From: CAZVWV01 sp964631745 | GTDB lineage: Bacteria; Bdellovibrionota_C; UBA2361; JBGSMV01 | DNA: 54,086 nucleotides | Direction of reading: 5' to 3' | Assembly (NCBI GenBank): GCA_964631745.1 | Contig: CAZVWV010000006.1 | Span: 1-54,086, forward strand | Shown here: positions 41,581 through 50,800 of the stretch, one piece after another | Position numbering within the stretch: position 1 is the stretch's first letter | Layout of the letters: each line of letters begins with the position of its first letter | Translations under genes and position numbers: made by a program | The notes under the pieces: model-generated | Told to the model about the DNA's origin: nothing | The model's database searches: none | Seen by the model: the letters and a program-made list of their open reading frames with translations, nothing else

Positions 41581-42434
41581 TGCCAAAATTTTTCGGTTGT
41601 CATGTCTCATGTGCGGGCGGCTTGGAGCAAGCATTGATAAATGGCGATAAACTTGGAGTAAATAGCATACAGCTGCACCCATCGCCCCCTCAAAAATGGA
41701 ATTCCAAACCCTTTCCTGAAAAGGCCGAAGAGAAGTTTTTGGCGCTGCGCGAAACTTCGGGGGTAAAGCGCATATTCTTTCACGGTATTTACCTTATCAA
41801 TTTGGCAAATCCGGATCCTTCAAAACAGCAGATTGCCAAGCTCTCCTTAGTGCACTACTTGGATTTAATGCAGCGCATCGGCGGCGACGGGGTGGTGTTC
41901 CATGTGGGTAGTCTTAAAGATGAGCCTGATCAGGAAACCGGCTTTAATCGTGTGGCCGCGGCCATCGATTGGATCTTTAAAGAGTCAAAGGGTGACTCAC
42001 GTCTTATTCTGGAAGTTGCAGCGGGTGCAGGCAGTGTTATTGGCGACAAGTTAGAGGAGCTTAAATCGATCTTCGATAAAGTCAGCGACACCAAGCGCCT
42101 AGGATTCGGGCTAGATACGCAACATATGTGGGCCAGCGGGTACGACTGGAAGACTAATCTAAGCGGCGTCGTGTCTGAGATCGAGAGCCAATTTGGTTTG
42201 GATAAAGTCTGGCTGATTCACCTAAACGACAGCATGACCGAACTTGGCAGCAACAAAGACCGTCATCAGAATTTAGGCCAGGGCCTGATTGGCGAGGCTG
42301 CTCTGAAAGAATTTTTCCTGCATAAGAAGTTCGAGGACGTGCCTTTTGTGTTAGAGACTCCGGCGCTTAAAGATATCGAAACGGCTAAAGACGAAGTTCT
42401 TAAGCTACGAGGTTGGAGCTCGGCGGTCCGGTAG
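41580..42434 (+). CDS. nfo: Endonuclease IV (AP endonuclease)
   Basis: The 284-aa TIM-barrel metalloenzyme cuts abasic sites. Family features are FGCHVSCAGGLEQAL, the Zn ligands in FFHGIYLINLA, VFHVGS, ILEVAAGAGS, GFGLDTQHMWASGYD, and the HLNDSMTELGSNKDRHQNLGQG loop. The start, TAATG, overlaps the sufU stop, and GAGGAG lies upstream, so it is translated with sufU. Endonuclease IV in a suf operon links iron-sulfur assembly with oxidative DNA damage, an inference from position. Confidence 0.94.
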   Translation: MPKFFGCHVSCAGGLEQALINGDKLGVNSIQLHPSPPQKWNSKPFPEKAEEKFLALRETSGVKRIFFHGIYLINLANPDPSKQQIAKLSLVHYLDLMQRIGGDGVVFHVGSLKDEPDQETGFNRVAAAIDWIFKESKGDSRLILEVAAGAGSVIGDKLEELKSIFDKVSDTKRLGFGLDTQHMWASGYDWKTNLSGVVSEIESQFGLDKVWLIHLNDSMTELGSNKDRHQNLGQGLIGEAALKEFFLHKKFEDVPFVLETPALKDIETAKDEVLKLRGWSSAVR

Positions 42435-42461
42435 GCACGACGTATAGTTTGGTGAGGCAGA

Positions 42462-43112
42462 TCAAGCCCTGAGCGCGCGCCAACAACTATCGGCCAGTTC
42501 CTCAGCCACGTTGCTGGGCGGAAGCTTGTTGTAACCATCGAACCAGTCGCGCACATATCCCACAGGAATTCCAAATAGGATACTCCAAACAATATTGGCT
42601 TTGACTTTGCGTATCTTTCCTTCGCGGATGCCGCGCTTTATTACTTTCGTCAACCGTCGACCCAAGGGATCGTACCCAATCATAGTGGGATGCTTGATAA
42701 GTCCACCCATAAATTCGTTGTGACGGCAGAGCCAGATATACCGTGATAACTGATAGTTCACTTCCGAAAATTGTAGGAACGATACCACCAGGACTCTCAC
42801 GATTTCACTAACCTCAGTAGTCGTTCCAGCCATGGCCTGCACCAGGGCGCCTCGAAAAGCCTTTAGACATTCCTCATAAAGCGCCGTGGCGATCTCTTCT
42901 TTGTTTTTAAAGGTGTGATAGATCGAACCTACGCTGCATTTGCTCTCGCGGCTTAAGTCCGGGACATTTGTATTGAAATAGCCCTGTTCCACGAAAAGCT
43001 TCAAAGCTGCGGCTAAAATCCTCTCGCGAGCGCTATAAGAGGAGAGGTCCTTGCTCTTGACAAGCCCTCCCAAGTCAGATCCATGCGTATTTGGCGGTTT
43101 AACACTCGACAT
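42462..43112 (-). CDS. TetR-family transcriptional regulator
   Basis: The Met at 43112 is taken as start (about 216 aa); a further upstream Met would add an untypical Cys-rich leader. The N-terminal HTH (ARERILAAALKLFVEQGYFN, VPDLSRESKCSVGSIYHTFKNKEEI) is TetR-type. The ligand domain is longer than the minimum but ordinary for TetR proteins. Its target is unknown; it is convergent with nfo and divergent from the CAP gene, which could be a target. Confidence 0.9.
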   Translation of the reverse strand: MSSVKPPNTHGSDLGGLVKSKDLSSYSARERILAAALKLFVEQGYFNTNVPDLSRESKCSVGSIYHTFKNKEEIATALYEECLKAFRGALVQAMAGTTTEVSEIVRVLVVSFLQFSEVNYQLSRYIWLCRHNEFMGGLIKHPTMIGYDPLGRRLTKVIKRGIREGKIRKVKANIVWSILFGIPVGYVRDWFDGYNKLPPSNVAEELADSCWRALRA

Positions 43113-43324
43113 GCACAAACACAGTAAACCGCATTTGATGAAATACGCAAGCCTATCAAATAGTTGAGTCAGGTCCGCCCCCATAGGAGTTCCCGTTACT
43201 CAGCAGTACGAAAATCAATTAGGCAGCACTTTTGCATCTGCATTAGCTAGTAAGGAGTCTTTCGGGGGAAGGCGTATATCACTTCCTGAGAGACCTGAGG
43301 GTTTAGTTAAAACAGGTTTTGCAG

Positions 43325-44167
43325 ATGTTGTCAGGCCAAATCCGGCAAAAATTGCCGCTCATTCTCCTTAGCATGTTATTCGGCTTTTCGGTTCACGCAT
43401 CCGACAGGATCACGGTCTCGGCGCGCTTTGAGAGCGGCGTTGGAATAAATGTGAAGATTCAGGTCATGCAAGTTGGGAGACGCGTACTTGCCTCCACCGC
43501 CGTTGGCGTGAACAGGATACTGCGCATCTATCGCTCGAAGAATGGATCGTCGCATAGATTGATAAAGCGCGTGTATGGATTCTCCGGTCGGCGATTTGAG
43601 GTGCAAGACACTCCTAAGAGCGCCGGCCGCTATAGCTACTCTGCAGCGCTTGGCACCAGAACCAGAATCCTTACGCAAGCCTCTTCGCGCAGCATCTTTG
43701 TCAGGCGCAAAGATCTAGGCCAGCCAGACTCGACCACACCAACATTCCCAAGTCCAAGCACGCCGACTCTCTCGCTTCCTGCCGGTGTCAGCTATTGCCC
43801 TGCAACACATGCCTCGCTTGCGCTCAATCGCATCAACTATCATCGCGCCCAAAATGGTCGCGGCCTTCTCTCAACACACGGCATTCTGGCGCAAGCCGCA
43901 CTTCAACACGCCGCACTGATGGCACAAACCCAAATCTTTTCACATGATGGCTGGTTCGATGAACTCTGGAACCTAGGATTCCGGGGCCCGCACATGTCCC
44001 AAAACATCGCCAACTACATTCGAGACCCGATTGAAGTAATAGATGCCCTCATGACAAGTTACGGGCATATGCTGAACATGCTGTATGTAGCCGATACTCA
44101 CATAGGCATAGCCTGCGTAATCGACCAGAACGGCAAGTACTGGTGGGTGTTTGATCAGGGCAGCTAG
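43325..44167 (+). CDS. Exported CAP/SCP-domain protein
   Basis: ATG at 43325 is favoured over the TTG at 43319; product about 280 aa with a signal peptide (LPLILLSMLFGFSVHA-SD). An N-terminal Arg/Ser-rich beta region (about 25-135) is followed by a Pro/Thr/Ser linker and a CAP domain (about 165-280): LNRINYHRAQNGRGLLSTH, LQHAALMAQTQIFSHDGWF, HMSQNIANY and GIACVIDQNGKYWWVFDQG. CAP domains are secreted and have unknown catalytic roles in bacteria. Confidence 0.85.
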   Translation: MLSGQIRQKLPLILLSMLFGFSVHASDRITVSARFESGVGINVKIQVMQVGRRVLASTAVGVNRILRIYRSKNGSSHRLIKRVYGFSGRRFEVQDTPKSAGRYSYSAALGTRTRILTQASSRSIFVRRKDLGQPDSTTPTFPSPSTPTLSLPAGVSYCPATHASLALNRINYHRAQNGRGLLSTHGILAQAALQHAALMAQTQIFSHDGWFDELWNLGFRGPHMSQNIANYIRDPIEVIDALMTSYGHMLNMLYVADTHIGIACVIDQNGKYWWVFDQGS

Positions 44168-44204
44168 GTAGAGGACCGCGAAACATTTTACCGATTTCCT
44201 AAAG

Positions 44205-44224
44205 CATGCTAAAATCATAGCATG
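44205..44224. promoter_or_regulatory. Probable HicB operator overlapping the promoter
   Basis: CATGCTA (44205-44211) and TAGCATG (44218-44224) form a 7-bp inverted repeat with a 6-nt spacer, 32 nt before the hicB start. The -10-like hexamer TAAAAT (44210-44215) lies within it, with TTTACC 17 nt further upstream as a -35-like box. HicB proteins autoregulate through such sites. Confidence 0.6.
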
Positions 44225-44256
44225 ACTCATCAGCCAAGCACCCAAGGGAGCTCTTA

Positions 44257-44484
44257 ATGAAAAAACGCAAACGCCATGGACAGTATTTCAATGTCGTCGT
44301 CGAACGGGACGCCGATGGTTACTACGTCGGAAGCGTCCCCGAGCTGCCTGGCTGTCACACTCAAGCACGCTCGCTCGATCGGCTTATGCAACGCATTCGC
44401 GAGGCGATTGAGCTCTGCTTGGAGGTTACTGAAGGTGGGAGGGCCAGCAGTGAGTTTGTCGGTATTCAACGAATTTCAGTATAA
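44257..44484 (+). CDS. hicB: HicB-like antitoxin
   Basis: The 75-aa product is the partial RNase H fold of HicB: FNVVVERDADGYYVGSVPELPGCHTQARSLDRLMQRIREAIELCLE, with the VPELPGCHTQ motif. HicB neutralises the HicA mRNA interferase and represses its own operon. It ends shortly after that domain and lacks a DNA-binding tail, which is common for the short form. The hicA gene that follows is truncated, so the antitoxin has no intact partner here. Confidence 0.9.
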   Translation: MKKRKRHGQYFNVVVERDADGYYVGSVPELPGCHTQARSLDRLMQRIREAIELCLEVTEGGRASSEFVGIQRISV

Positions 44485-44487
44485 GCA

Positions 44488-44571
44488 ATGCCTCGACTCC
44501 CCCGCATACGATCGAAGGACCTGATTCGGGCGCTTAAGCAGGCCGGCTTTGAGATAGTACGGCTGTCTTGA
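44488..44571 (+). pseudogene. hicA: Truncated hicA remnant
   Basis: The frame from the ATG at 44488, 3 nt after the hicB stop, reads 27 residues that match the start of HicA (PRLPRIRSKDLIRALKQAGF, then EIVRLS) and then stops at TGA (44569-44571). The catalytic His of HicA, in a G-S-x-H motif after residue 27, is absent, and no in-frame continuation is seen in the next 60 bases. The break lies at about 44566. Confidence 0.8.
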
Positions 44572-45142
44572 TAGTGGCGGCCGTTGGAATTATCAGCGGA
44601 GTGTTTGCGAGAAATAGTGCCCGACTGCTAATATCAGTCCACGGAAAAGGTGGCTGCTCCATTGTTCGCTAACATTTGTAGACCGCGACAGAAAAACACG
44701 ATATATGACGAATGAAAGGGAACGGGCGAGTGATATACGCGGCACATGTATTTCGCCCAGGATTTCGAGCAGCAACCCGACTCATATGCTAACCACCTGA
44801 AATCACAGGTTCTTTTAAACTAGCACAACAAGGGTCATCTGCCTGCTAAACCATATCGCAAGACATAACTGATAGCCCGGTCGCAACCTCTGCCTAATTT
44901 CCTTCCGGCCCCAGCATTCCCAACACTTTTCCTTTACTTTTCATCTGAATTAGTTTAACTAACCTAAACCAACTCTAATTTGTTCGCTGTAGAGTTGGGC
45001 GAGTTTTCCACAAGTATTTTTGGGCATAGCCTTTATTTTTTGAGTGGTGGGGGCTAGGCTCAGATTTCGGAGCGATTTTAGCGATCTATTTTTAGATACT
45101 TTTCTAGTTAGAATTTTTAACTATCTTTTGGGGATTTTGCAG
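44572..45142. other. Intergenic region upstream of ftsZ
   Basis: No convincing gene in 571 nt. Likely remains of hicA end near 44566. The last part is AT-rich and includes the perfect palindrome TTAGTTTAACTAA (44950-44962) and a 6-bp inverted repeat TAGTTA...TAACTA (45105-45110 with 45118-45123). These may be operators for ftsZ, but AT-rich sequence makes such pairs likely by chance. Confidence 0.4.
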
Positions 45143-46315
45143 ATGGACGATACCGCAAAGAAACTTCAGGCGAATAATGCACGTATTAAAGTTTTCGGTA
45201 TTGGTGGTGCAGGACTAAACGCCGTCAATAACATGATTCGATCGGGGCTTAGCGGAGTCGAGTTCTTCGCTGGGAACACCGATGCTCAGGCGCTTACCTC
45301 GAGTGAAGCGGTAAACAAGATTCAATTGGGCGATCAGATTACTCGCGGCCTTGGCGCGGGAGCAGACCCGGATATCGGCTGCGCCGCGGCGCGCGAAAGT
45401 ATCGAGACTATTCGCAAGTCTCTGGAAGGTGCCGACATGGTGTTCATCACCGCAGGAATGGGCGGTGGAACGGGCACACTTGGATCTTCCGTCGTGGCGG
45501 AAGTGGCCAAAGAGATGGGTGCCTTGACTGTTGGTGTGGTGACTAAGCCTTTCTTGTTTGAAGGCAAACGCCGCATGAATAACGCCGATCGCGGAATAGA
45601 CGAGTTGAAGAAACATGTCGACACGCTGATCACTATACCGAATCAAAGACTTCTTTCGATCGCAGGACGCAACACAACTTTATTGGATTGTTTCCGCAAA
45701 GCCGACGATATCTTGTTCCAGGCCGTAAAGGGCATCTCGGATCTGATCATCTATGAAGGTCTTGTAAACGTCGACTTCGCCGACGTGCGCGCCGTAATGA
45801 GCGAGATGGGCATGGCCATGATGGGGACGGGCGAGTCCTCTGGTGAGAATCGCGCTATTGAAGCCGCGGAGAAAGCGGTTTCTAGTCCGCTACTTGAGGA
45901 TATCTCAATTCATGGAGCCAAGGGCGTTCTTATCAACATCACTGCTTCGCCAGATGTTACCCTTCAAGAGGTTAATGAGGCTGCTGAGCTTATTCATGCC
46001 GAAGCTGACTCAGAGGCCAATATTATTTGGGGTATGGTGATCGATCCTAACGCGGAAGATAAGGTTCGCGTAACTGTAATCGCTACCGGGTTTGGTGATC
46101 GCTCGGACGAGTCCACCACCGTATCAATGACGCAGGTTGTAACAAATGGGGCCGCTGCTCCGACCAGTGAGCGACTTGAAATCCCAGCCTTTGCTCGCAA
46201 AGGTAAGGAAGGTGGCGCAGAGGTGATAAAACTTAAAAAACTCTCGGTGCTTTCTAGCCCTGAGGATGACGAGAAATACGAAATACCGACTTTCCTTAGA
46301 AAGCAGGTAGATTAA
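45143..46315 (+). CDS. ftsZ: Cell division protein FtsZ with unusual GTP-binding loops
   Basis: The start is ATG at 45143 with GGGGAT upstream; an upstream GTG would add an untypical leader. The product (about 390 aa) is FtsZ: NTDAQAL, TRGLGAGADP, T7 loop NVDFAD, KGVLINI and a C-terminal peptide ending YEIPTFLRKQVD, which binds FtsA. Two glycine-rich loops differ from the norm. The T1-like loop reads GIGGAGLNAVNN, usually GVGGGGxNAVxx. The tubulin signature reads GMGGGTGTLGSS where GGGTGTGAAP is usual. The nucleotides confirm both. The gene is about 31 kb from ftsA and stands alone. Confidence 0.95.
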   Translation: MDDTAKKLQANNARIKVFGIGGAGLNAVNNMIRSGLSGVEFFAGNTDAQALTSSEAVNKIQLGDQITRGLGAGADPDIGCAAARESIETIRKSLEGADMVFITAGMGGGTGTLGSSVVAEVAKEMGALTVGVVTKPFLFEGKRRMNNADRGIDELKKHVDTLITIPNQRLLSIAGRNTTLLDCFRKADDILFQAVKGISDLIIYEGLVNVDFADVRAVMSEMGMAMMGTGESSGENRAIEAAEKAVSSPLLEDISIHGAKGVLINITASPDVTLQEVNEAAELIHAEADSEANIIWGMVIDPNAEDKVRVTVIATGFGDRSDESTTVSMTQVVTNGAAAPTSERLEIPAFARKGKEGGAEVIKLKKLSVLSSPEDDEKYEIPTFLRKQVD

Positions 46316-46324
46316 GTATTAAGA

Positions 46325-46440
46325 AATATTAGGTAGCGCCGACGATTCGTCGGCCGATGCCGAGAAGTTGCACTAAATTCTAGGCCGATAGGCAGCACCA
46401 AGGGCGAACAGGTGGTGCGTGGTGCTACGCCCTTAAACGG
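46325..46440 (-). repeat. Dispersed hairpin-ended repeat, copy 5 (right end diverged)
   Basis: The left end has GCCGACGATTCGTCGGC (46338-46354), again a perfect stem with a changed loop base (T). The body contains TAGGCCGATAGGCAGCACC and GAACAGGTGGTG...GCTACGCCC, in the same orientation as copies 3 and 4. The right terminal hairpin is not recognisable; sequence after 46440 diverges. Confidence 0.88.
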
Positions 46441-46486
46441 AAGAGCTGCATATGAACATATGCCGCCTAACCGAAGGCGCTAAATG

Positions 46487-46561
46487 TTATCCCATTGGTG
46501 GTGATGCGTAAGAAGTAGTCACCACGAAGAGGCTGTGGTGAATAAAATCAAAGGGATAACC
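46487..46561. repeat. Inverted repeat downstream of repeat copy 5
   Basis: GTTATCCC (46487-46494) is the reverse complement of GGGATAAC (46554-46561), with a further short complementary set (GGTGGTGA and TCACCACG) inside. It could fold as a long hairpin of about 75 nt between ftsZ and the RND adaptor. Its role is unknown; it may be part of a larger, decayed repeat. Confidence 0.5.
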
Positions 46562-46676
46562 ATTAGTCGCTGCGCTCGAACCTGTGCGCCTGGCCGTTAT
46601 TCGTGCGTCGCCCGGGAGTGTTGAGAAATTCCCCAAAAGCTGGTCAAATTATTCGATTTAGTTCAAACTCGCACAC

Positions 46677-47810
46677 ATGAAAAATCGAAAGCAGGTTATC
46701 TGGGGCGCCGGCTCTGCCTTAGCGTTGATTATAATCTTAGCGCTGATTAAAGGCGGTCAAATTGGGTTTGGAATATACATGAGTTCCCAATTCAGTCCAC
46801 CGCCTGAAGCGGTCACATCCATAAAAGTAGTGGATGAAGTTTGGCCGGTCACCTTGAATGCGGTTGGAGATTTAGATGCCTCACTTGGAGCAACTCTTAG
46901 CGCAGAAATTCCTGGCACTGTTTCGGCTGTACGTTTTGAATCGGGTAGCGACGTCGCTTTGGGCCAAACCCTAATTGAACTGGATACCGGCGTGGAAGAG
47001 GCTAGCTTAAGAGCTCAGGAAGCCAGGCTTGAATGGGCTAGGAGCAAACTTCAACGGGCAAAGAACCTGCGAAGTAGCAACACGGTTTCGCAGGACGCCC
47101 TGGATGATGCGCAAAGCGAATTTAATCAAGCCAACGCTCAAGCTGATGCCATTCGCGCATCCATCCGGCGCAAGAATATTGTTGCTCCCTTTGCGGGCCG
47201 GGCGGGAATTCGCCTCGTGAACGTTGGAGATCATGTTGAGGCCGGTACAAAAGTTGTACCGCTATTTGCGCTTGATCCCATATACCTCAATTTTTCTTTG
47301 CCCCAGCGAGACGTGAGCAGTGTGCAGGTAGGTAGTAAGGTTGAGATGGTAGTCGATGCTTTCGCCGGCCAGATTTTTAACGGAAAGGTGAAGGCCGTCG
47401 ATCCCCAAGTCGATTTGGAAACCCGCAGCTTGCGAATTCAAGCCAGTTTTCCCAACTCGGATGGAAATTTACGCCCCGGAATGTTTGCAAAGCTTCGGCT
47501 ATTTTTTGGTATTGATAAAACCGTTAAGAGCTTACCGCTTTCAAGTATTAATTTTGCGCCGTACGGTGATTCAATATTTGTGATTGAGTCGATGAAAGAC
47601 CCCACGGGCAAGCAATATATAGGCGCGCGACAACAAATAGTAAAGTTGGGTGAAAGGCGCGGCGATCGTGTAGAGATATCAGAAGGATTAAAAGTCGGTG
47701 AGGAGGTCGTAACCAGCGGAGTGTTTAAACTTAGACCCGGGGCTGCCGTTTTGGTAAACAACGAAGTCCAGCCAAAGAACGAAATTGCTCCAAACCCGGC
47801 GGATACCTAA
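46677..47810 (+). CDS. RND efflux periplasmic adaptor (membrane-fusion protein)
   Basis: The 377-aa product has one N-terminal membrane helix (VIWGAGSALALIIILALI), then the lipoyl (DASLGATLSAEIPGTVSAVRF, VALGQTLIELD) and hairpin regions (ARLEWARSKLQRAKNLRS...), a second lipoyl half (IRRKNIVAPFAGRAGIRLVNVGDHVEAGT) and a beta-barrel (LRIQASFPNSDGNLRPGMFAKLRLFF), with the last membrane-proximal strands. It joins an RND pump to an outer-membrane factor. It is not a lipoprotein. The RND pump gene starts right at its stop, so they are one operon. No TolC-type gene is in the window. Confidence 0.93.
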   Translation: MKNRKQVIWGAGSALALIIILALIKGGQIGFGIYMSSQFSPPPEAVTSIKVVDEVWPVTLNAVGDLDASLGATLSAEIPGTVSAVRFESGSDVALGQTLIELDTGVEEASLRAQEARLEWARSKLQRAKNLRSSNTVSQDALDDAQSEFNQANAQADAIRASIRRKNIVAPFAGRAGIRLVNVGDHVEAGTKVVPLFALDPIYLNFSLPQRDVSSVQVGSKVEMVVDAFAGQIFNGKVKAVDPQVDLETRSLRIQASFPNSDGNLRPGMFAKLRLFFGIDKTVKSLPLSSINFAPYGDSIFVIESMKDPTGKQYIGARQQIVKLGERRGDRVEISEGLKVGEEVVTSGVFKLRPGAAVLVNNEVQPKNEIAPNPADT

Positions 47811-50800
47811 ATGCATTTAACAGATATCTTTTTAAAACGACCGGTTTTTGCCATGTGCTTGAATCTTTTGATTCTAGTGGCCGGTTTGCAAGCTGTAAGA
47901 AGCTTAAATGTGCGCCAATATCCCAAGAGCGATTTGGCGGTTGTGATTATTCGTACCGCCTATGTGGGCGCAAACGCTGATCTAGTGCGAGGTTTTATTA
48001 CAACTCCGCTCGAAAGAGTCGTCGCAAGCGCTGATGGCATCGATTACCTGGAATCCTCCAGCACGCAGGGGCTAAGCACTATTACAGCACATTTACGGTT
48101 GAATTTTGATACCAACGTCGCGCTAACTCAGATTCAGACCAAGGTTGCGCAGGTGCGAAACGAATTGCCTCAAGGATCCGAGTCGCCCGTAATCGAGCTT
48201 GAAAGCGCCGATAACCGCTTTGCCTCGATGTATCTATCGTTTTATTCAAAGGATCTTGATCAGAATCAGATCACAGACTACTTGACTAGAGTGGTCCAGC
48301 CCCAGCTCTCCGCTGTGTCGGGAGTGCAGAAGGCCGATGTTCTGGGTGCGCGCGTTTTTGCGATGCGTATCTGGCTAAAGTCCGAGCGGCTTGCTGCATT
48401 TAATTTGAGTCCCTCGGATATAGAGCAGGCACTTCGGACCAATAACTTCCTCTCTGCCGTGGGCGCCACCAAAGGCAATCTTATCTCGGTCAATCTGGTT
48501 TCAAATACCGACCTAAAATCAAAGGAAGAGTTCGATGAGCTCGTGATAAAACGCTCCGGGGAAACGTTAGTACGCCTCAAAGACGTGGCCGACGTGGTGC
48601 TTGGCGCCGAGAGTTATGATCAAGACGTGAGGTTTAACGAAGAAGCCGCCACTTTCATCGGAGTTTGGGTGCTTCCCAATGCAAATTCGTTGACAGTGAT
48701 TAAGGATGTGCGCGCTTTGCTTCCTCAAATTGAACAGTCTGTCCCAAGCGCCATGAAAGTTGGAGTGCCATATGATGCCACCGCCTATATCGAGGACGCC
48801 ATTCACGAAGTCATCAAGACCCTTAGCGAAACTATCTTTATAGTAATTTGTGTAATCTATCTATTTATTGGTTCGATTCGGTCCGTCATGATTCCTGTGG
48901 TGGCCATCCCGCTCTCGTTAGTGGGAGCAGCGGTAATTATGTTGGCCTTTGGCTTCACCGTAAATCTTTTGACCCTACTTGCTATAGTGCTTTCGGTGGG
49001 ATTGGTGGTCGACGATGCCATCGTGATGCTGGAGAACATTGAACGCCATGTCAAAGAAGGCATGAAGCCGTTCGATGCAGCTATTAAGGGCGCGAGAGAA
49101 TTAATGGGCCCAACCATCGCTATGACAGTCACCTTGGCGGCCGTGTATGCCCCCATAGGCATTCAAGGCGGACTTACTGGCACGCTCTTTAGAGAGTTTG
49201 CTTTTACCTTAGCTGGGGCGGTTTTGATTTCCGGATTGGTTGCGCTGACGCTGTCGCCGGTGATGGCTTCAATGCTCCTGAAGAGTGATGCGCGCGAGAG
49301 TAAATTTCAAAGTCGCGTGGGTATAATCTTTCAAGCGGTTAGATCTAAGTACGAAGCCCTGCTTAGAAGAGCGCTTGAGGCGCGTGCGTTTGTATTGAGC
49401 GCGTGCCTTGTCTTGGTGCTGGCGCTCCCGCTTTTATATATGTTTACAGTACGGGAGCTTGCACCGAGAGAGGACCAGGGGGTCGTCTTTGGGATAGTAC
49501 AAGCCTCGCCCAGCTCTTCACTTGACCAGACTCGGCAGTATGCCGCTATGGTAGGGCGTATGTACGAAAGTTTCCCGGAACATTCAAAAACATTTCAGCT
49601 TACTATGCCCGACTCGGGATTCTCAGGCATGATTACAAAACCGTGGAGCGAGAGGAGTCGCACCACTGCTGAACTTGAACAGGAAGCTTGGGGCAAAGTT
49701 TCTAATATCCCAGGTGTGCGGGTGATCATGACCACCCCGCCGGCCTTGCCTGGCGGCAGTGATTTTCCAATTGAGTTAGTAATCTCGTCCACCGCTGAAC
49801 CGCGTCAGCTAATGGAGTTAGCAGGGCAACTCGTCGGGACCGCTTTTCAGTCAGGCAAGTTTATGTTCGCCGACACTGATTTAAAATTTGATCTGCCGCA
49901 GTCCGAACTAGTAATTGATCGCGACATGATCTCCTCTCTAGGATTGGATCTGCAACGTATCGGACTAGATTTGGGAATATACACCGGTGGCAACTATACC
50001 AATCGGTTTAACGTTCTGGGCCGGAGTTATAAGGTGATCCCGCAAGTGAAGCGAGCCGAAAGATTAAATCCGGAGCAGTTGCAGGATTTATACGTATCTG
50101 GGCCGACTCAGAAATTAATCCCGGTATCGACGTTTACTACTATTCGTAACACGGTTGAAGCACGGCAGCTTAACAGATTTCAGCAGCTAAACTCGGCCAA
50201 GATTCAAGGCGCGCCGGCACCAGGAACGAGTGTCGACCAGGCGCTGAAAGTGCTTGAAGATGCCTGCCGCAGAATTTTGCCGGCTGGATATCTGATTGAT
50301 TATGCTGGCGAGTCGCGTCAGCTCCGTAAAGAAGCCGGCAGTATGTTGCCCACCCTAATGTTAGCCTTAGTTGTGATATTTTTAGTGCTGGCATCACAAT
50401 TCGAAAGCTTCAGGGACCCCCTAATAATATTGGCTGGCTCCGTTCCGCTGGCTTTGACTGGGGCGCTCATGTTTGTATTCTTAGGGTTTACCACCCTCAA
50501 TATCTATTCCCAGGTCGGACTGGTTACCCTAGTTGGGCTGGTCGCAAAGAACGGCATCTTAATTGTGGAATTTTCAAATCATATGCGGGAGCAGGGGCTC
50601 TCCAAGGTTGAGGCAGTTATTAGCGGGGCGGTCACGCGCTTTAGGCCCGTGATGATGACAACCATCGCTACGGTGGTGGGGCATTTCCCACTGGTTATCG
50701 CCAGTGGCGCCGGAGCCGGTGCGCGTAACAGTATCGGTACTGTTCTGGTTAGCGGTATGATCATTGGGACTTTGTTCACACTTTTCGCGGTGCCCGCGAT

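Noticed and set aside
44593..44775. 60-codon minus-strand open frame in the ftsZ upstream region
   Set aside because: No ribosome binding site or family features; probably chance.
173..46440. Dispersed repeats as a CRISPR array
   Set aside because: Copies are many kilobases apart, vary in length and orientation, and have no regular spacers or cas genes.
46561..46600. Possible tRNA from the TCGAACC-like text
   Set aside because: No cloverleaf with acceptor and anticodon stems can be drawn around it.
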